From assembly GCA_043513815.1 (NCBI GenBank), contig CP121313.1:2790001-2854000 (forward strand): a stretch of 64,000 nucleotides of DNA, given 5' to 3'. This DNA comes from JANQIO01 sp043513815 (GTDB lineage Bacteria; Pseudomonadota; Gammaproteobacteria; Pseudomonadales; Halieaceae). Positions within the stretch are counted from its first letter, which is position 1, and every line of letters starts with the position of its first letter. Made by a program: the position numbers and the translations under genes. Under the pieces are notes generated by a model. The model had not been told where the DNA came from, did no database searches, and worked only from the letters and a program-made list of their open reading frames with translations. This document shows positions 53,970 to 63,038 of the stretch, piece after piece.

Positions 53970-54673
53970 TGCTTGCGCGCCACCGCCAGCAGATTCTTGC
54001 CGATGGGCGGTGGCAGCACAGACTCCAGGGCCCGGGCGACAGGAATACCCACGCGGTCGTAAAGCCTGACCGCGGCGGGATTCAATCCGCCCTTCATCAA
54101 CACCATGGACACATACCAGGGCAGCACGCCCAGCACGTCCATGTAGCGCAAGTCGACAATCTCCAGGCCCGCGCTTTCCAGCACGGCGCGAAGCTGTGGC
54201 CTATGGTAGCGGCGGTGATGACCGATACTGGCGTCGAAGTCGCTGTAGAGCCATGACAGGGCCGGCACCAGGACCAGCAGGTGCCCGCCGGGGCTTAGCG
54301 CACGGGAGATGGTGGCCACCTCCTCTGCGTCGTCCTCGATATGTTCCAGGACGTTGTCATAGATCACTGCATCAAAGCCGGTGTCCACTGCGGGTATCTC
54401 CGCCAGCGTGGCCTGGTGCACGGCAACACGGTCGTTGCCGGCAAAGCGCTCCACCAGTCGCGCGTGGAGGTTGGCCGAGGGTTCACAGATGCTCAGGCCG
54501 GTGACACCGGGGTCGTCGAGAATATGACCGGACAAGGCGCCCATGCCCGCGCCCACCTCACAGACCCGGCCGCTGAGATAGGGTTGGAAACGCGAGAGAA
54601 TCCAGCGGGTGTAATTGACAGCCCCCGCCATCGCGTCAAGGTCATCGGCCTGGTAGTGGAATGAGTCGGTCAT
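53966..54673 (-). CDS. Class I SAM-dependent methyltransferase
   Basis: The 235-residue protein has a type 11/12 methyltransferase fold: motif I VCEVGAGMGALSGHI (residues about 38-52), an acidic strand end LSICEPS, and the YDNVLEHIEDDAEEV and SPGGHLLVLVPA motifs. The substrate is unknown. It starts 26 bases past the stop of the GT39-like membrane gene, so it may modify a glycan or lipid made with it. Confidence 0.9.
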   Translation of the reverse strand: MTDSFHYQADDLDAMAGAVNYTRWILSRFQPYLSGRVCEVGAGMGALSGHILDDPGVTGLSICEPSANLHARLVERFAGNDRVAVHQATLAEIPAVDTGFDAVIYDNVLEHIEDDAEEVATISRALSPGGHLLVLVPALSWLYSDFDASIGHHRRYHRPQLRAVLESAGLEIVDLRYMDVLGVLPWYVSMVLMKGGLNPAAVRLYDRVGIPVARALESVLPPPIGKNLLAVARKH

Positions 54674-54699
54674 GAGTCTCTACTTCCCACGCAGCGCCC

Positions 54700-56034
54700 T
54701 CAGGTAGCGGCCACGGCTTGCCGCCGCGCGCCAAGCTGCAGCCACAGCTGCCAGCCGGTCCACACGGCCAGCAGGTAGCAGGCCGGTCGCAGCGGTATGC
54801 CGTAACGCGGAAAAGGCGCTACCACCATGTGAATGGCGACAAAGTACAGCAGCAGCAGCGAGGCCAGTTGCGGCACTAGCAGCGCGCTGTCCTTCCAGCC
54901 GGCCCGCCAGCTCTGCCACCACACCAGTACACTGCCGACTACCGCCAGCAGCATGGCCGGCAGGTGTAGCCAGGCGCTAATGCGATGGGTCCCGGCAAAA
55001 AACCCCAGCTCGAAGTACGGCGTTTTCGATACCGGATAAATGTAGGCGTCTCCCATGCCCTGCACGATATTCCAGGACAGCAACGCCTGGGGCTTGCCGA
55101 ACAGGAACCAGCCCAGGTGACGGCCCGGCTCTTCGGTGAAGCGCCGAGCCAGTTCCTGCAGCAGCGCCGGCCAGCTCGCTGCAATCTCGGGACTGCGCGG
55201 GTCGTAGCGATAGGGGAAGCCGTACGAATCTGGGTTGCCCTCGAACTGGAAACCCGGATACATGCCGTGATGGATAGACCAACGCAGCAGTGAGCTGCCG
55301 CCCTCCACCGCCGGCGGTGAATAGGTCAACATCCACACCAGCGGCACCAGCACCAGGGCGCCTACCAGCACCGCGCTGCCCATCAGGGCACCGCGCCCCT
55401 GGTACAACAGCATCAGCAGCAGCCAGGGCACCAGCAGCAGGGCCACAGTGGGGCGGGTAAAAAAACACAGACCAAACATCAGCCCCGCCACGGCAGCGGC
55501 CGCCAGCTTGCCTGGTTGCTCGATGCAGCGCGCCATGGCCAGCAGGCTCGCCAGCAACAGGAAGGCAAACAGGCTTTCGGTCAGCCAGTACACATTCATG
55601 TTCACCAGGTGTGGCGACAGCGCCGTCAACGCGGCCACCGCAAATGCACCCCACCAGGGCAGGCATCGCTGCGCCGCCAGAAAGACCAGCAGCACCAGGC
55701 CGGCGCTCAGCAGGGCCTGACCATACTTCACCGCCTCGGCACCGGCATCCAGCCCCAGGGTGCCAAAAAAAGCCGCCATGAACACCGGATAGCCGGCAGC
55801 GCGCACGCCGTCCGCCTGGGGCACGACGCCACCACTTACACCGCGCGTGTCGCGTGAGTAAACGCCATGCTCAACCAGGTTGGCAGCGTAGGTCACATAG
55901 TCCAGCGCGTCTGCCCGCAGCGGCGAGATGACTTCAGTGAGACGCACGGTCTCAAACCGCAGGAACAGCGTTACCAGGGTGAGACAGAGAAGTGCGTAAA
56001 CCTGGGGGCGGTTGAGCCCGGCGTTTGATTTCAA
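54700..56034 (-). CDS. GT39/ArnT-like polytopic membrane glycosyltransferase
   Basis: The product has about 10-12 hydrophobic segments. A short region after the first helix (RLTEVISPLRADALDYVTYAANLVEHG) resembles the acidic first loop of ArnT/PMT-type lipid-linked sugar transferases. Such enzymes use polyprenyl-phosphate sugars on the periplasmic side. The start is uncertain: TTG at 56034 is the last option before the first helix, while the frame stays open to an ATG at 56217 that overlaps the neighbouring gene. No strong ribosome-binding sequence marks either. Confidence 0.75.
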   Translation of the reverse strand: MKSNAGLNRPQVYALLCLTLVTLFLRFETVRLTEVISPLRADALDYVTYAANLVEHGVYSRDTRGVSGGVVPQADGVRAAGYPVFMAAFFGTLGLDAGAEAVKYGQALLSAGLVLLVFLAAQRCLPWWGAFAVAALTALSPHLVNMNVYWLTESLFAFLLLASLLAMARCIEQPGKLAAAAVAGLMFGLCFFTRPTVALLLVPWLLLMLLYQGRGALMGSAVLVGALVLVPLVWMLTYSPPAVEGGSSLLRWSIHHGMYPGFQFEGNPDSYGFPYRYDPRSPEIAASWPALLQELARRFTEEPGRHLGWFLFGKPQALLSWNIVQGMGDAYIYPVSKTPYFELGFFAGTHRISAWLHLPAMLLAVVGSVLVWWQSWRAGWKDSALLVPQLASLLLLYFVAIHMVVAPFPRYGIPLRPACYLLAVWTGWQLWLQLGARRQAVAAT

Positions 56035-56138
56035 GTGCTGGCCGCTGCGGTAAGAGTCACGCCACCTTAGCCACAACGCCGCGGAGGGTAAACCCGGCAA
56101 CAACAAAACTGTGAACCGGCTGCCGGTACCGCCGCCAG

Positions 56139-56435
56139 CTAGACAGCGCTCCCCTCGCGTCGCTGCCAGCCGGCCCTGCAGCCAGGGGTCGACTGTCGAC
56201 AGTGCCGACATACCCACCGATATCGGCGCTTGAGCATGATGGCGCCGGCGACAGCCACCAGCAACGTGGCAGGCACCGCCAGCACCGGCCGCGGCGGGCT
56301 CAACACCAGCAAATAGAGGCCCAGCGTGAGCACAACCAGCCCCATTGCCATGAGCCTGGGGCTGCCCAGCAGCCGCCTTTCTGCGCGCAGCTCCGCGTGG
56401 CAGCGGGCGCAGCGCCTGTCATTACCTTCCGTCAT
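56139..56435 (-). CDS. Small zinc-ribbon-like membrane protein
   Basis: The 98-residue product has CARCH at residues 9-13, two hydrophobic segments (about 29-47 and 50-67) and CRHC near residues 76-79. The two CxxC pairs flank the membrane hairpin, so they could meet on the cytoplasmic side to bind one zinc ion. I do not recognise a named family. It lies just upstream of the GT39-like gene on the same strand. Confidence 0.6.
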   Translation of the reverse strand: MTEGNDRRCARCHAELRAERRLLGSPRLMAMGLVVLTLGLYLLVLSPPRPVLAVPATLLVAVAGAIMLKRRYRWVCRHCRQSTPGCRAGWQRREGSAV

Positions 56436-56441
56436 GTACCG

Positions 56442-56540
56442 CTCCGGTCCGGGGACAGGTTTCGATACTAGGACGCCGGCTCAAGGCCGTCTGCCCAACG
56501 AAGGGTCTAGACCAAAGGTTTAGTGATCCCCGGAGCGGAG
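56442..56540. repeat. 14-bp imperfect inverted repeat beside the tRNA gene
   Basis: CTCCGGTCCGGGGA (56442-56455) and TCCCCGGAGCGGAG (56527-56540) are inverted copies with one mismatch, separated by 71 bases. A perfect GGTCTAGACC palindrome lies between them at 56504-56513. The region sits past the 3' end of tRNA-Thr. It may shape the tRNA trailer or mark an old insertion. Confidence 0.5.
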
Positions 56541-56556
56541 GACAGAAACATGGAGG

Positions 56557-56632
56557 TGGTGCCGGAAATAGGAATCGAACCTACGACCTTCTCATTACGA
56601 ATGAGCTGCTCTACCGACTGAGCTATTCCGGC
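56557..56632 (-). tRNA. tRNA-Thr (anticodon CGT)
   Basis: On the minus strand, 76 bases fold into a full cloverleaf. The acceptor arm GCCGGAA pairs with TTCCGGC, followed by A and an encoded CCA. The D arm reads GCTC-AGTCGGTA-GAGC. The anticodon loop TTCGTAA carries CGT, reading the codon ACG. The T arm is GTAGG-TTCGATT-CCTAT. The body closely resembles E. coli thrW. Confidence 0.97.
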
Positions 56633-56710
56633 AAGGAGGGTCTGGGAAAGGGCCGGAAGTCTACCCGCCAACCCCTTGTCGCGCAAGGTTTTGCCGCGTA
56701 AATTGGCGGC

Positions 56711-59080
56711 GTGGAAACCTACAACATCAGCTTCAGCGGCGAGACCCTCCCCGGGTGCCATCCCGACGCCGCGCGAAAGCGACTGGCAAAGTATTTCCAC
56801 CTCGACACCGACAACACCATCGAACGCTTTTTCACCGGCGAGAAGGTCATTCTCAAGCGCAACCTCGACCGCGATACCGCCGTGGGCACCTACCAGGACC
56901 TGCGCCGATTGGGGATCGTGGTGGCGATAGAAAAAGCTGATCCGCAGGAAGCCGCTGAAGCACTGCGCAAGGAGAAACGTCAGCGCGAAGCCGCCCGCCA
57001 GCAGCAGACGGATGAGGCGCGCCAGGCCGCCCGGCAACAGCAGGTGCAGCAGCGCCGCGAGCAGGCCGAGCGGGAAGCGGCAAAACAGCGCGCCATTAAG
57101 GCGCGAGCGAATCGACAGGGCGCTGAGCCCGGCGCCACGCCCGGCAAGCACAAGACAGCCCCGGCGAGCACCAAACCTACAGACCAGCCGCGCGGCGCCA
57201 GGAAACCCGGCGCACAGAAGCAGGCTGCGCCGCCCAAAACGCAGACCACCAGACCCGCGGCGAAAAAGAGCGCTCAATCGACCGCAAAGCGGCCGGCGCC
57301 GAAAGCACCTACACCGACACCCGGAGCCCGGGGTGCAGTCGCCGGCACCCGCCGTAAACGTCAGCCCGGCGCGCCCAATCTTTTTGATGTGCGCCTTTCG
57401 GAAGGCGCGCTGAAAGAAGCTGAGGCCCAGGAAGAGCACTTCAGTGGGGCTCCCCTGCTGGGCGCTGCCATCCTGCTGGTCGCCTTTGTGCTGGTTGGCT
57501 TGAGATTCTGGATGGACAGCTTTGAAACGCCGCCCGCGGGTCTGGGCGCTGTCACCGTGGACAGCGCCGGGCGCCCCGCGGTGGTGGTCAACGACCAACT
57601 CCTGCGCCATGATCGCGCCGGCAATCCCGGTGAACTGATGCCACTCTCCGATATCGGTCTTGCCCCCACCACGCCTATCGCTTTCCTGGGTGATGGAAAG
57701 CTCCTGCTCCAGCAAGGCGCCCAGGGACAGGACATGCCCGCCTGGTTGCGTGACTTCCTCGACATCGAGGCCAAGCCTGGCAGGTTGCAACGCTGTTCCA
57801 CCCGGAAGACAAGCTGCGCGCCGTTTCTGCAACCGCTGGATGCAGGCAGCTTCGCGCTGAACCGTGACGGTGGCTATGTGGTGATTGCCGATGTCCTCGG
57901 AAATCGCCTGTTGAAGTACGACACCGACGGCAAGGCGCTTGCCTCGCGCCCCATCGCGATGACCAGCCCGGTGCACCTGGCGGTACGCGACGGGGTGCTA
58001 TTTCTGAGCCAGGGCAATTCCGACGTGGTCAAGGCACTGGTTACTGACAACGGCACCTTCGGCGAGGAGCTCGGGCTCTACACCCTGGCGGTGGCCGGCG
58101 CCCAGGCCACAGGACATATTTTCCCCGGCGCGCTGGAGTGGCTGGAGCAACACTGGTGGGTGGTGATGCAGAGTCGCGACAGTTCCACCGCTGGCCTGTA
58201 TCGCTTCGACGCCAACTGGCAGGCCGTTGATGCCGTACCTTTGCCAGAGGGAGCCAGCCCCGGTCAACCGGCAGCATGGGGTGAGAAACTGCTGGTGCCC
58301 GACGCGCTCAACGACACCGTCTATCGGGTGGCCGCCGACAATACGCTGGAAGCACCGTTCAGCGTGGAACCCATCAGTGCGGCGCTGACAGAACGCCGCA
58401 CCGCTCTTGACCAGTCGGCCTCGCTACAGGCGGTGGTGATGCTGATGCTGTTTTTTGCCGCCCTCGGCCTGTTCACATTCGGCTCGGTGAAATCGCTCCA
58501 GGGCAAGATCTATCGCGCCCTCAACGACACCGACGAACAGGCTTTCGATATCGAAAACGACGCCATCCGCTGGCTGGATCCCGGCCGGGACGCGCGTGTA
58601 CTGATCAAACGCGGCGGCTTCCTGCTGGCCGGACTCACCTTCCTGGTGCTGGCCACCGCCGTATTGCTGAAACCCGGTCTTGGCGTCACGGTGGCAACGC
58701 TGCTGGTGCTGGCGGGTATTGCCGGCTACGGCTACGCCATTTACCAGTCCTGGGGCTGCCACCTGGGACGCCTCGGCGACCAGCTGGTGGTGGTCGACCA
58801 CAAGAGCACCTACCGGGTGGGCCGCGGGCCCCGTATCCAGTACGTGAACAACTACGTCATGATCGATGACGTGATCGTCTACCTGGGCAACGCCCTGCTA
58901 CCGCAGTTTTCCCACGAACCGCTACAGCAGGATTTCGAGCCGGTAGTGACCCGCGGCATCAAGGTGGACCGCACCACCCTGCGCCTGAAGCTGATCAACA
59001 GTCGCCATCCCATGTTTTACGGCGGCGCAGGTCTGGCGTTTTCGCTGGCGGCTGCGCTGCTTATCCTGCTACTCGCCTGA
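56711..59080 (+). CDS. Large membrane protein of unknown function with propeller-like periplasmic domain
   Basis: The 789-residue product starts at GTG 56711. Residues 1-76 form a small folded domain (YNISFSGETLPGCHPDAARK, then FFTGEKVILKRNLDR). Residues 77-225 are a charged coiled-coil then Ala/Pro/Lys-rich linker. One membrane helix (247-268) leads to a beta-rich region of about 300 residues with NHL-like repeats (GGYVVIADVLGNRLLKYDTDG). Further helices lie near 574-593, 636-653, 657-678 and 768-789. I do not recognise the whole protein. The layout suggests a cytoplasmic tail sensing or scaffolding for a periplasmic propeller. It lies 32 bases before lldE on the same strand. Confidence 0.8.
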   Translation: METYNISFSGETLPGCHPDAARKRLAKYFHLDTDNTIERFFTGEKVILKRNLDRDTAVGTYQDLRRLGIVVAIEKADPQEAAEALRKEKRQREAARQQQTDEARQAARQQQVQQRREQAEREAAKQRAIKARANRQGAEPGATPGKHKTAPASTKPTDQPRGARKPGAQKQAAPPKTQTTRPAAKKSAQSTAKRPAPKAPTPTPGARGAVAGTRRKRQPGAPNLFDVRLSEGALKEAEAQEEHFSGAPLLGAAILLVAFVLVGLRFWMDSFETPPAGLGAVTVDSAGRPAVVVNDQLLRHDRAGNPGELMPLSDIGLAPTTPIAFLGDGKLLLQQGAQGQDMPAWLRDFLDIEAKPGRLQRCSTRKTSCAPFLQPLDAGSFALNRDGGYVVIADVLGNRLLKYDTDGKALASRPIAMTSPVHLAVRDGVLFLSQGNSDVVKALVTDNGTFGEELGLYTLAVAGAQATGHIFPGALEWLEQHWWVVMQSRDSSTAGLYRFDANWQAVDAVPLPEGASPGQPAAWGEKLLVPDALNDTVYRVAADNTLEAPFSVEPISAALTERRTALDQSASLQAVVMLMLFFAALGLFTFGSVKSLQGKIYRALNDTDEQAFDIENDAIRWLDPGRDARVLIKRGGFLLAGLTFLVLATAVLLKPGLGVTVATLLVLAGIAGYGYAIYQSWGCHLGRLGDQLVVVDHKSTYRVGRGPRIQYVNNYVMIDDVIVYLGNALLPQFSHEPLQQDFEPVVTRGIKVDRTTLRLKLINSRHPMFYGGAGLAFSLAAALLILLLA

Positions 59081-59112
59081 GCCTGCTCCGGCAAATGGGG
59101 TATGCTTGATCC

Positions 59113-59883
59113 ATGCATCGCGATCACCAGCCCCATGTCGGATTTTTTGTCTCCTGTCTCGCGGACCTGTTTCGCCCCTCGGTGGCCTTCAGCGCCATCG
59201 AGCTGCTGGAATCTGCCGGCTGTCAGGTCGAAGTGCCCGAAGCACAGACCTGTTGCGGCCAGCCGGGCTACAACAGCGGTGCGCCGGATGACGCCCGCCC
59301 GCTGGCACGGCAGGTGATTGAGGCGTTCGCCGGCTTTCCCTACGTCGTCGTACCTTCCGGCTCCTGCGCGGGCATGATCAAGTACCACTACCCGCGACTG
59401 CTGGCGGAGTACCCGGACTGGCACGCCCGCGCCACTGACCTCGCCCAGCGCACCTGGGAGATCACCAGCTTTCTGGTGGAAGTGATGGACTACTCTCCAC
59501 CCCTGTCCGCGCTGCGTGCTCGCAAGATGACCTATCACGACGGCTGCGCCGGTCTCCGGGAAATGGCCATTAAACCGCAGCCGCGCAAACTGCTGGCGAG
59601 GGCGGGTGTGGACGTCACCGAGATGCAGGCCACCGAAGTCTGCTGCGGCTTCGGCGGTACCTTCTGCGCAAAGATGCCTGAGCTCTCGGAAAAAATGGTC
59701 GACGACAAACTCGACAACGCCACCGATACCGGCGCCGCCCTGTTGCTCGGTGGCGACCTGGGCTGCCTGATGAATATTGCCGGCCGCGCCCGCCGCCGAG
59801 AGCAGACCATCGAAGTTCGGCATGTGGTAGAGGTATTGGCCGGCAACCTCTCTGGCCCCGGTATCGGCGAGGGCGAGCGGTGA
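59113..59883 (+). CDS. lldE: L-lactate oxidation Fe-S protein LldE/LutA
   Basis: The 256-residue protein has two CCG-domain cysteine motifs (TCCGQPGYNSG and VCCGFGGTF) with upstream cysteines in VSCLADLFRP and DGCAGLREM. It is the LldE (LutA) subunit of the three-part L-lactate dehydrogenase complex that oxidises lactate to pyruvate. The stop overlaps the lldF start (GTGA). No lactate permease gene is adjacent. Confidence 0.95.
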   Translation: MHRDHQPHVGFFVSCLADLFRPSVAFSAIELLESAGCQVEVPEAQTCCGQPGYNSGAPDDARPLARQVIEAFAGFPYVVVPSGSCAGMIKYHYPRLLAEYPDWHARATDLAQRTWEITSFLVEVMDYSPPLSALRARKMTYHDGCAGLREMAIKPQPRKLLARAGVDVTEMQATEVCCGFGGTFCAKMPELSEKMVDDKLDNATDTGAALLLGGDLGCLMNIAGRARRREQTIEVRHVVEVLAGNLSGPGIGEGER

Positions 59884-61304
59884 AACAGACCAGCGAGCAC
59901 TTCCAGGACAAGGCCAGGGAGGCCCTGGTACGCACCGAGGCGCGGCAGCGCATGGATGCGATCGGCCTGTTGCTGCCGGCCATGCGTGAAGCTGCGGTAA
60001 AAGAAGTCGATTTCGAGGCGCTGCGGGAACATATCAAGCGGGTCAAGGATCACACCCTGGACAATCTTGAGCACTACCTGCGCCAGTTCGAGGAGCAGGT
60101 GGTGATGAACGGCGGCCACGTGCACTGGGCACGGGACTCGACGGAGCTGAATTCAACGGTACTGGACATTTGCCGGGCGGCCGAGGCACGCCACGTGGGC
60201 AAAGGCAAGTCGATGATCACCGAGGAAACCGGGCTCACGGAACACCTGGAGTCTGCCGGCCTGCACGTCACCGAAACCGATCTCGGCGAATACATCGTGC
60301 AGATCGCCGGCGAGACTCCCAGCCATATTGTCGGCCCGGCTTTCCATAAATCCGAAGATGAGATCCGCCAGCTGTTCCTGGACAAGCACGCCCTGGGCAG
60401 ACGCCGCCTGGACGATCCTCCCGCCATGGTGGCGGAGGCCCGGGAGGTGTTGCGCGAGCGCTTCCTTAATGCCGACGTGGGTATTGTTGGCAGCAACGCG
60501 CTAATCGCCGAAACCGGCCAGACACTGCTGGTGACCAACGAGGGTAACGGCGACCTGGTATCCACGCTTCCCAGGGTTCACATCGTCTGCGCCTCCATAG
60601 AAAAGCTGCTGCCGCGGCCGGAGGATGCGCTGGCCCAGGTGCGCCTGCTTGCGCGTTCCGCCATCGGCACCGCGGTCACTGCCTACACCAGTTTTTATTC
60701 GGGACCACGTCGCGCTGACGACCTGGATGGCCCGGAGCAGTTCCACGTCATCCTGCTGGACAACCGCCGTACCGAAATTCTCGGCGGCAACTACCAGGAC
60801 ATGCTGGCCTGCATGCGCTGCGGCGCCTGCCTGACCCACTGCCCGGTCTATATTGGCGCCGGCGGCCACGCCTACGGTTGGGTCTACCCGGGGCCCATGG
60901 GCTCTGTGCTCACGCCCCTTCTGACCAGCCTGGAGCAGGCCAGCGAACTGCCCAACGCCTGCACCAGTTGCGGCCGCTGCGCCGAAATCTGCCCGGCAGC
61001 TATCCCACTGCCGGATCTGTTGCGCGACCTGCGCGCAGAGGAAACTCACAGCAGGATCACACCGGCACGCTGGCGCTGGGGTATGAAACTGCACAGCTGG
61101 CTGGCGCGCTTTCCCCGCCTGTATCAGGCCGTGACCGGTGTGACCGTTTTTATCCTGAGCCTGCTGAGCCGCCGCCGCGGTGGTTTCCGAAGGCTGCCGA
61201 TGGCCCAGGGCTGGACCCAGGTGCGTGACTTCCCCGCCCCCCAGGGCAGCAGCTTCATGCGGCAATGGAAGAAACGCCAGGCCGGGGGTCAGGACAATGG
61301 CTGA
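59880..61304 (+). CDS. lldF: L-lactate oxidation Fe-S protein LldF/LutB
   Basis: The 474-residue subunit has an N-terminal LUD domain (GIVGSNALIAETGQTLLVTNEGN) and two [4Fe-4S] cysteine motifs, CMRCGACLTHCPVY and CTSCGRCAEICPAA, followed by a membrane-peripheral tail. It moves electrons from the lactate site toward the respiratory chain. It starts at GTG in the lldE stop and overlaps lldG by 8 bases. Confidence 0.96.
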   Translation: MKQTSEHFQDKAREALVRTEARQRMDAIGLLLPAMREAAVKEVDFEALREHIKRVKDHTLDNLEHYLRQFEEQVVMNGGHVHWARDSTELNSTVLDICRAAEARHVGKGKSMITEETGLTEHLESAGLHVTETDLGEYIVQIAGETPSHIVGPAFHKSEDEIRQLFLDKHALGRRRLDDPPAMVAEAREVLRERFLNADVGIVGSNALIAETGQTLLVTNEGNGDLVSTLPRVHIVCASIEKLLPRPEDALAQVRLLARSAIGTAVTAYTSFYSGPRRADDLDGPEQFHVILLDNRRTEILGGNYQDMLACMRCGACLTHCPVYIGAGGHAYGWVYPGPMGSVLTPLLTSLEQASELPNACTSCGRCAEICPAAIPLPDLLRDLRAEETHSRITPARWRWGMKLHSWLARFPRLYQAVTGVTVFILSLLSRRRGGFRRLPMAQGWTQVRDFPAPQGSSFMRQWKKRQAGGQDNG

Positions 61305-61998
61305 CGCCGGCCCGGGCATGCTCGACGCAGTAAGGCGCCGGCAGTATGGCGACGGCGACGCCGATAGTATCGCCGAGGACCTTGCGGCCCTGGGGCGCGC
61401 GCCGGTAAGCCCGCTGGATGAAGAGGACATGCTGGAGCATTTTCTCAACCGCCTGAAAATCAACAAGGTCGAGCTGGAAGTGGCTGCCAGCAAGCCCGAG
61501 GCCGTCAAACGCATCGCCCGCTTTATCTATTCCGAATACAACGGCTATCGCGCCGTCGCCGGCAATGACCGGCGCCTCGCCGCACTCCCCTGGCGTGACG
61601 GCGGCGTGCTGGTGCGTTTTGGTGCCGCCGCTGCAGAGGACGCGGTCAGCATCAGCTACGCGCGCTTTGGTATCGCCGAGACCGGTTCCGTGGTGTTGTA
61701 CTGCAACCGGGACAACCCCGCCGCCAACAACTGGCTGACCCGGGACCATATCGTCATCCTCGACTCCCGCGACCTGGTGGCCAGCCTGGAGGATGCCTGG
61801 ACCGGCATCCGCAAAGACAGCGAGCAGCACGGGCAGCCCAGAGGCATAACGCTGGTATCAGGCCCTTCCAGCACCGGCGATATCGTCGGGCACCTGGTAA
61901 AAGGTGCGCACGGACCACTGCGGCTGAGGGTGGTATTCCTGGGGCATGTGCCGGAAAATTTACTGGAACGCACCGGATTCGAGCCCAACCCACTATAG
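61297..61998 (+). CDS. lldG: L-lactate oxidation LUD-domain protein LldG/LutC
   Basis: The 233-residue protein is a single LUD domain with ISYARFGIAETGSVVLYC and the C-terminal VSGPSSTGDIVGHLVKGAHGP split, typical of LldG/LutC. ATG at 61297 overlaps the lldF stop by 8 bases; the frame is open further back only in shadow. It completes lldEFG. Confidence 0.95.
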   Translation: MADAGPGMLDAVRRRQYGDGDADSIAEDLAALGRAPVSPLDEEDMLEHFLNRLKINKVELEVAASKPEAVKRIARFIYSEYNGYRAVAGNDRRLAALPWRDGGVLVRFGAAAAEDAVSISYARFGIAETGSVVLYCNRDNPAANNWLTRDHIVILDSRDLVASLEDAWTGIRKDSEQHGQPRGITLVSGPSSTGDIVGHLVKGAHGPLRLRVVFLGHVPENLLERTGFEPNPL

Positions 61999-62038
61999 CA
62001 AGAGCAAGCGGCATGCCCCCGCTTGCACAGGCTTCCCC

Positions 62039-62103
62039 GTCATTCCCGCGACTCCCCCCATCATTCCCGCGACTCCTCCCGTCATTCCCGCGACTCCTCC
62101 CGT
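62039..62103. repeat. 21-bp tandem repeats, three copies
   Basis: Copies of CATTCCCGCGACTCC with a variable pyrimidine-rich spacer begin at 62041, 62062 and 62083. The period is exactly 21 bases. The fourth half-copy at 62104 changes into the palindromic element that follows. The tandem part looks like a slipped duplication of one arm of that element. Confidence 0.85.
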
Positions 62104-62175
62104 CATTCCCGCGAACGCGGGAATCCAGTGGCTGGATAGGTCGAGTGGCTGGATTCCCGCGTGCGCGGGAATGAC
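62102..62175. repeat. Pair of inverted REP-like palindromes
   Basis: Two 27-base elements (62102-62128 and 62149-62175) are inverted copies with one base difference. Each has a palindromic core ATTCCCGCG-N2-CGCGGGAAT. Elements like this are dispersed in many proteobacterial genomes. Here the pair lies 104 bases after lldG and faces the convergent dienelactone hydrolase gene. It may end both transcripts or stabilise the lld mRNA. The wider gap, 61999-62248, shows nothing else. Confidence 0.85.
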
Positions 62176-62248
62176 GGGGAAGTAGGAACGACGACCAAGT
62201 CGTCATAAAACTGGTGCGGGTGCAACGGGAGCGCTGCGGCCATCGCAG

Positions 62249-62974
62249 CTACTCGGGACTAAACAACTCCTCAAGGAAATTACTCAGCGACTGCCAAGAG
62301 CGACGGTCCGCCGCCTCGTGGTAGACGGTGCCGAAATCGGCGTCATTGGCATCCGGGTTGGTGAAAGCGTGCAATGCACCACCGTGGCCGTGTAGCTGCC
62401 AGTCAGCGCCGGCGGCGTCCATTTCCTCGGCGAAGGCGAGCACCTGCTCCGGCGGCGCCATGGGGTCGGCCCAGCCGTGTTCCACCAGCACGCTGGCGCG
62501 GATCGCCTTGCCGGTGGCTTTCTCCGGCGGGCTCAGAATACCGTGGAAGCTGCACACCCCCGCCAGCGGCAGGTCGGCGCGGGCCATATCCAGCACACAC
62601 AGGCCACCAAAGCAGTAGCCGATGGCGGCCATGCGCCGGGCATCAATTTCCGGTTGGCCCTGGGCCACTTCAACACAGGCCGCCAGGCGGCGGTGCAGCA
62701 GGTCACGGTTCTCCGTGAATCGGTTCATGAGTTCGAAGGCCTGCTCGGTGGTCTCGGCAATTACGCCCTTGCCAAACAGGTCCAGCGCGAAGCCAACATA
62801 GCCCAGTTTGGCCAGTTCGATGGCGCGGCCGCACTCGAAATTCTCGCGGCCGCGAAATGCGTGAGCCACCATCACCGCCGGCTTGGGCTCCGACTGCATC
62901 TCGTCCCAGGCCATGAAGGCCTCAAGCACCTCTCCTTCATGCGTATATTCAATCAGGCGGGTTTGAATAGCCAT
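62249..62974 (-). CDS. Dienelactone hydrolase family protein
   Basis: The 241-residue alpha/beta hydrolase has the dienelactone-hydrolase triad: C121 in IGYCFGG, D170 in HGWADP and H202 in GALHAF. Classical enzymes open dienelactones in aromatic degradation; many relatives act on other esters or lactones. ATG at 62974 follows GGAG by 8 bases, and the upstream open frame is not coding. It is divergent from the LLM oxidoreductase gene. Confidence 0.92.
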   Translation of the reverse strand: MAIQTRLIEYTHEGEVLEAFMAWDEMQSEPKPAVMVAHAFRGRENFECGRAIELAKLGYVGFALDLFGKGVIAETTEQAFELMNRFTENRDLLHRRLAACVEVAQGQPEIDARRMAAIGYCFGGLCVLDMARADLPLAGVCSFHGILSPPEKATGKAIRASVLVEHGWADPMAPPEQVLAFAEEMDAAGADWQLHGHGGALHAFTNPDANDADFGTVYHEAADRRSWQSLSNFLEELFSPE

Positions 62975-63038
62975 ATTGATACTCCATCCATGTTCTTGTG
63001 AGCGACCATTATCTTCCGTATGTTTTGGGGCGCTTGCA

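Noticed and set aside
54700..56217. ATG start at 56217 for the GT39-like gene
   Set aside because: It would overlap the small zinc-ribbon gene by 79 bases and add about 60 residues with no resemblance to the family; a start near 56034 fits better, though it is a weak TTG.
56507..57976. Long minus-strand frame across the tRNA and the large membrane protein
   Set aside because: It covers the tRNA-Thr gene and is antisense to a well-structured coding region.
62039..62175. Reading the palindromes as an insertion-sequence end
   Set aside because: No transposase gene or target duplication lies nearby; the size and inverted pairing fit REP-like elements better.
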